Assembly: GCA_021324415.1 (NCBI GenBank)
Contig: JAJPJF010000205.1
Location: 1 to 37,463, forward strand
Direction of reading: 5' to 3'
Length of the DNA: 37,463 bases
From: Nostocales cyanobacterium Centralia_MAG_434
Lineage (GTDB): Bacteria > Cyanobacteriota > Cyanobacteriia > Cyanobacteriales > Nostocaceae
The notes beneath the pieces were generated by a model. The model was not told the origin of the DNA. It saw only the letters and a list, made by a program, of their open reading frames with translations, and searched no databases. Below are positions 33,490 to 37,463 of this stretch, piece after piece (the stretch's first letter is position 1; each line of letters opens with the position of its first letter). The position numbers and the translations under genes were made by a program.

Positions 33490-34761
33490 ATGTCTGAAAC
33501 ATATCGAGATCTACTGGTTATTATTTGCCTAGGTTTATTAGGTTGGGGAGTAGTTCGCGTGGAACGGATTTATCAATACCCATTCTTTATGGGTAGCATG
33601 TTTGTTGCCTTTATTGTTCCTCAGGCTTTTTCTCTAATTAGTAATCCTAAACAAGTCAGTCCAGAAGCTTTAGAAAGAGTATTATTTGTATCATGCCTTT
33701 GTGCTGCTGCTTGTTGGATAGGTTATAGGATGAAACCGAATCCAAAATGGTTAGCTAAGCTAAATATTATTGTAGATGAAAGTAAAATGTTAAAGGCTGG
33801 AATAGCTTTGATGGCTAATGGCTTATTCTTTAATTTTTTGCTTTCTCGTACAACTCCTGACGTAGCAGCCAATGGTAATTGGACTGGTCCTGCCACTATA
33901 TATATTTGTTTTGCTCAAACTGCTACTCTTGCTTTTGGAATTTTTCTTTTACAAGCCTTCAAGAAACCTAATATTATTAATTTTCTTTGGGTAGTGGTCT
34001 CAGGTTGGCCTCTATTAGGTTCTGTTTTAATAGGCCGTCGTCAACCAACAATGACATTTTTGATTACAATCGGACTCTCACTCTTCTGGATTCGCCGTTT
34101 GATACCACCTAGAACAGCAACTATTGTAGCGATGTTATCAATAACTTTTCTGATTCCAGTGTTGGGTATGTTACGTGCTGGTTTTTGGGATTTAGTCTTT
34201 AGTGGTCAATGGCAGGCTGTCTTGGACGCAACTCAGCAAGCGTTTGACTCACAGCAGAAGGGAGATTACTTGGAACTACGAAATGCAGCATTGATAATGG
34301 ATGCAGTAGAACACACAGGTCTATATGGATATGGCAGAGTATGGTGGGATAATATAGTATTCCAATGGGTACCTGGACAACTTGTAGGTTTTGATTTTAA
34401 GAAATCTCTACAGTTTAATTTATGGGATAAATATATAGATTTATTAAAAGACTTTTATGGTTATGAAAATCCTAATGGACTCACCTTTACTGGGGTTGCA
34501 GATTCTTTCACCCAATTTGGCTATTTTGGCTTCCTAAGTTTCGCAATAATTGCATATATTTTCAAACATCTCTGGATATTAGCCACTTATTATCAAAACA
34601 CTGCTATTAGAATAATCTATCTCGGATTAGTTAGTCCAGCAATGATATCTCTAACGCATTCGGTAGGATACTCCTTTCAACAAGCAAGTTTTCAACTACT
34701 TTTTATTGGCTTAGCTATCTACTATTCAAGAGCTAGATATAAATTTTCCTATACTGATTAG
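33490..34761 (+). CDS. Wzy-like polysaccharide polymerase / O-antigen ligase-type membrane protein
   Basis: 423 residues, mostly hydrophobic helices (for example 10-30, 35-50, 100-125, 130-160, 175-220). A long, more polar external loop at about 240-330 contains QKGDYLELRNAALIMDAVE and YGYENPNGLTFTGVADSFTQFGYFG, the place and kind of loop in which Wzy proteins keep essential residues. Sequence conservation of Wzy is low, so the call rests on topology and context (Wzc-like, many GTs, a flippase). It would join lipid-linked units in the periplasm. A sequence-related O-antigen ligase cannot be excluded. Confidence 0.75.
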   Translation: MSETYRDLLVIICLGLLGWGVVRVERIYQYPFFMGSMFVAFIVPQAFSLISNPKQVSPEALERVLFVSCLCAAACWIGYRMKPNPKWLAKLNIIVDESKMLKAGIALMANGLFFNFLLSRTTPDVAANGNWTGPATIYICFAQTATLAFGIFLLQAFKKPNIINFLWVVVSGWPLLGSVLIGRRQPTMTFLITIGLSLFWIRRLIPPRTATIVAMLSITFLIPVLGMLRAGFWDLVFSGQWQAVLDATQQAFDSQQKGDYLELRNAALIMDAVEHTGLYGYGRVWWDNIVFQWVPGQLVGFDFKKSLQFNLWDKYIDLLKDFYGYENPNGLTFTGVADSFTQFGYFGFLSFAIIAYIFKHLWILATYYQNTAIRIIYLGLVSPAMISLTHSVGYSFQQASFQLLFIGLAIYYSRARYKFSYTD

Positions 34762-34874
34762 GAGAAATCTGGGGAATATGCGAGTGTAGTTACTGAATAT
34801 TCACAATAGCAAATGAGATGTAAGTTTGTGTTAGCAAATTAACGTATATTTTATGTATTTCTACAGGATAAGTC

Positions 34875-36029
34875 ATGAATAAGCGTATACTTCTGATTAG
34901 CTCTAATTCAAGTGGGCGAGGAGGCGGAGAGCGCTATTTAGTATACCTTACTCAGGGTTTGTGCTTGCTTGGTTGTGAGGTATGTGTATTGCTTTCTAAT
35001 GTTAGTTACATGAATAATTGGGCAAAATTGCTGTCAGAGGAGGGGGCACATATACAACGTGTAAATTTACGAGGATTGCGTTCTCGACCGTTGCGATTTG
35101 TGCAATCCATCTTAGATAAAAATCAGCAATTTGCAGTAGCCAAAGTATGCAAGCAAATTGAACCTGATGCAATTTTGATTAACCAGCAATATGACGAAGA
35201 TGGATTAGATTATGTAGCAGGTGCTTTGATGTCTCAGGTTGCACCTGTAGGTGGAACTATGCATATGCCTATGACTGCAAATAAGCATCAACGTCCCTTG
35301 GGGAACTTAAGAAGTAAATTACTTCACAGATGGTATGAAAAGCACCCATACTCTTTGATTCTTGTCTCCAAAGGGAGTCAAAAAGAATTTGAAAATCACT
35401 ACAACTATCCACGTCCTACTAAGCTTGTCAATTATGGGTGTCCATTTCCAGATATCTTGGCCTCTCATCCACCACTTCCTGAGACTTGGGTGGACCCGTT
35501 GCCAATAATTGGATTTTCTGGTCAGCTCGTATTCCAGAAAAATCTTCAATTATTAGTAGACGCATGGTTATGGAGTATACAACAAGGGATTCAAAGTCGT
35601 TTGTTACTGATAGGTGATGGTCCAGAACGCAATAAGTTAACAAAACGCTTACATGAGCAAGCACCAGAAAATAGATGGCATATTACAGGTTGGCAAGAAC
35701 ATCCAGAAACATATTTATCAGTATTAGATATTTACGCCATGACTAGTCATTTTGAGGGTCTACCACTAGCATTGATAGAAGCAGTGGGGAGAGGGATACC
35801 TGCTGTAGTAACTAATTTTAATGGCGCATCAGATGTTGCTGAACGTGCCTCATGGGTAAGTATCGCCACTAATGCTAGTCCTGAATCAGTGGGTCAAGCA
35901 CTCATTCAATCTATCAATCAACTTCCTTGGCTGAAGCAGCAAGCCAGACATGGACAGCAAGAGTTTCAGAAGTATTTTTCCATAGAGAGAATGGCTCAAG
36001 AAACTTTAGTTGCACTTAGTTTAACTTAA
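34875..36029 (+). CDS. GT4 glycosyltransferase
   Basis: 384 residues, AGGA just before ATG 34875. N-terminus KRILLISSNSSGRGGGERYL has a glycine-rich loop with the GGGERY variant. The acceptor half keeps INQQYDEDGLDY. Donor half: IGFSGQLVFQKNLQLLVDAW, LLIGDGPERNKL and FEGLPLALIEAVGRGIPAVV (E-x7-E-type). It is close in layout to WcaL/PelF-type retaining transferases. No membrane helix is evident. It lies between the polymerase-like gene and the last glycosyltransferase, with a 12-bp gap on the right. The sugar is unknown. Confidence 0.9.
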   Translation: MNKRILLISSNSSGRGGGERYLVYLTQGLCLLGCEVCVLLSNVSYMNNWAKLLSEEGAHIQRVNLRGLRSRPLRFVQSILDKNQQFAVAKVCKQIEPDAILINQQYDEDGLDYVAGALMSQVAPVGGTMHMPMTANKHQRPLGNLRSKLLHRWYEKHPYSLILVSKGSQKEFENHYNYPRPTKLVNYGCPFPDILASHPPLPETWVDPLPIIGFSGQLVFQKNLQLLVDAWLWSIQQGIQSRLLLIGDGPERNKLTKRLHEQAPENRWHITGWQEHPETYLSVLDIYAMTSHFEGLPLALIEAVGRGIPAVVTNFNGASDVAERASWVSIATNASPESVGQALIQSINQLPWLKQQARHGQQEFQKYFSIERMAQETLVALSLT

Positions 36030-36041
36030 GGTACTCAATCC

Positions 36042-37199
36042 ATGCATGTTGTAGTGATTTTTATAAACATTGGCAGCTATCATGCTGCTCGGCTACGTGC
36101 TGCTTACTCTGCTTGCCAGCAAAAAGGTTGGAGTTTTACTGCAGTTCAAGTGACAGACGACACCCTAGAACATGCTTGGGGAGATTTAAAGCATGAAATT
36201 ACATTTCCCTTAAAAACCCTCTTACCTAAAGATCAGACATCTGATTATGTAGAAAGAGCCGCTGCTATACTTCCTAAGTTTTTAGATAATTTGCAACCCA
36301 ATATTGTTGTGATTCCTGGTTGGGGGTTTTCTGTGTCCCGTGCTGCACTTTCTTGGTGCAAGCGTCACAAAGTATCAGCTATTGTGATGAGCGAAACTAA
36401 GTGGGATGATGAGCAAAGGCAATGGTGGAAGGAAAAACTAAAATTTTTGCTATGTATCAGCAAGTTTGATGCGGCACTTGTAGGTGGTGAATTGCACCGC
36501 GATTATCTTATCAGGTTAGGCTTTCCGAAGGATCGTATTTTCCTTGGTTATGACGCAATTGATAATGATTACTTTGCGGAACGTGCACAATTAGCCAGAC
36601 TAGATCCTTCCTCTGCAAGACAACGACAGCCACAAATTCCTGCAAAACCCTATTTTATTGCTGTTACTCGCTTACTTAAACGCAAAAATGTATACCGTCT
36701 TTTAGAAGCTTTTGCTGACTACCGCCAAAAAATCGGTGAGACCCAAGCTTGGGAGCTGGCAATTTGTGGTTCTGGAAAAGAAGAAGCTGCTATCCGCAAT
36801 CTCATTCTAGAAAAACAATTGCAGGATTGTGTTCACTTACCAGGTTTTATAGCTTATCAAGCGATAGGAGATTGGTATGGATTAGCTAATGCATTTGTAC
36901 ATCCTGCGTTGCAAGAGCCTTGGGGACTCGTAGTCAACGAAGCGTGTGCTGCTGGGTTACCAATCCTATGTAGTCGTACAGTCGGAGCAAGTTATGAACT
37001 TGTTCAAAATAGTAAAAATGGTTTGCTATTTAATCCTGATAGTACGCAAGATATAACTCGAGCCTTGTTAACTATCCATAATATGGATTCAAATTCTAGA
37101 ATCAAGATGGGACAAATAAGTCAAAGTATTGTAGCTAATTATGGCCCTGAAAATTTTGCTCAAGGTATTCTAAATGCAATTCCTGCATTCTCACATTGA
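36042..37199 (+). CDS. GT4 glycosyltransferase
   Basis: 385 residues. The start HVVVIFINIGSYHAARLRAA lacks the usual Gly-Gly loop and resembles acceptor halves that bind a polyprenyl-linked saccharide. Donor half: YFIAVTRLLKRKNVYRLLEAF, LAICGSGKEEAAI and EPWGLVVNEACAAGLPIL (E-x7-E). It closes the same-strand gene run; the next 264 bp of the window have no gene. It probably adds a late residue to the unit, but order in the operon does not prove order of action. Confidence 0.9.
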   Translation: MHVVVIFINIGSYHAARLRAAYSACQQKGWSFTAVQVTDDTLEHAWGDLKHEITFPLKTLLPKDQTSDYVERAAAILPKFLDNLQPNIVVIPGWGFSVSRAALSWCKRHKVSAIVMSETKWDDEQRQWWKEKLKFLLCISKFDAALVGGELHRDYLIRLGFPKDRIFLGYDAIDNDYFAERAQLARLDPSSARQRQPQIPAKPYFIAVTRLLKRKNVYRLLEAFADYRQKIGETQAWELAICGSGKEEAAIRNLILEKQLQDCVHLPGFIAYQAIGDWYGLANAFVHPALQEPWGLVVNEACAAGLPILCSRTVGASYELVQNSKNGLLFNPDSTQDITRALLTIHNMDSNSRIKMGQISQSIVANYGPENFAQGILNAIPAFSH

Positions 37200-37203
37200 G
37201 AGG

Positions 37204-37304
37204 ATATAGCAATCCTAGTTTTAAAAATTATAAAGTCTCAAAACCTGTTTTTTTTTAGAGAAACCAGGAAGATTGTTTCTCACGATTGAAGAGAATTGCT
37301 ATAT
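37204..37304. repeat. MITE-like inverted repeat or terminator after the gene array
   Basis: ATATAGCAAT (37204-37213) recurs inverted as ATTGCTATAT (37295-37304), bounding 101 bp. Inside lies a second stem, GAGAAAC (37258-37264) with GTTTCTC (37275-37281), next to a run of nine T. It carries no gene. It may be a miniature element or a compound terminator for the operon. A search for copies elsewhere would decide. Confidence 0.4.
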
Positions 37305-37463
37305 TTGTGCAAGTCTTATGTGATACAAATTAATTGCTATCTAGCTTAGCAAAGTTGGTTCTTCCGGCAGTTTTATGGTGATTATTAAAATCTACAAAAT
37401 TTTAATAACTATAATTTAGTAATATTAATGCCTACAATATATATTGTATAAGCATTTAAGAAA

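Noticed and set aside
7665-37199. The idea that this is the heterocyst envelope polysaccharide (HEP) island itself
   Set aside because: A HepA-like exporter and NtcA-type boxes are suggestive, but no HepB/HepC-like initiating or other diagnostic gene is seen, and HepA relatives occur in many polysaccharide loci.
1-37463. CRISPR array, tRNA or rRNA genes
   Set aside because: No spaced direct-repeat array, no cloverleaf-like segment and no rRNA signature were seen on reading both strands, though tRNAs can be missed by eye.

Overview
The window reads as chromosomal DNA of a filamentous, Nostocales-like cyanobacterium. The evidence is a PAM68-type photosystem II assembly gene next to rpsO, nine GCGATCGC (HIP1) octamers found by eye, AT-rich intergenic DNA, and the family content of the loci. 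Genus cannot be fixed from the sequence alone.

Layout. (1) 1-166: the right end of an IS200/IS605-type element, with the last 49 codons of tnpB. It abuts, and apparently supplies the stop codon of, the next gene. (2) 163-2088, minus strand: housekeeping genes rpsO, a PAM68-like gene and a type I-beta DAHP synthase. (3) 2176-4368, minus strand: a Wzc-like chain-length/BY-kinase fusion. (4) 4369-5631: a long AT-rich divergent control region with a GTAN8TAC (NtcA-type) box that has a correctly spaced -10 hexamer on both strands. (5) 5632-6975: a lone GT4 glycosyltransferase, then a 690-bp non-coding gap holding a terminator-like hairpin and a second GTAN8TAC box. (6) 7665-14952: a tight sugar-precursor operon: WbpA/B/D/E-like enzymes, two ArnE/ArnF-like small membrane proteins, an SDR epimerase and an FAD oxidoreductase. 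(7) 14995-20587: an unexpected insert of three envelope-type proteins: a seven-repeat beta protein, a 1010-residue DUF4082/Ig/dimethylformamidase-like protein and a Tat-exported protein. (8) 20818-26292: a soluble polyprenyl-phosphate-type GT2, a WbpI-like 2-epimerase, a GT-C-like membrane protein and a PglK/HepA-like ABC exporter. (9) 26387-37199: an all-plus-strand array of seven glycosyltransferases, an acyltransferase-3 and a Wzy-like polymerase. The window ends in non-coding DNA with a MITE-like inverted repeat.

How it fits together. The locus looks like an exopolysaccharide or lipid-linked glycan factory. WbpA, B, E, D and I-like enzymes would make UDP-ManNAc(3NAc)A-type sugars. Eight cytosolic transferases would build a repeat unit, the ABC exporter would flip it (no Wzx is present), the Wzy-like protein would polymerise it and the Wzc-like protein would set chain length. 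A second, embedded route (GT2, SMR pair, GT-C) looks like an undecaprenyl-phosphate-sugar decoration system. No initiating phosphoglycosyltransferase and no Wza/OPX outer-membrane gene is present here, so those functions would come from elsewhere.
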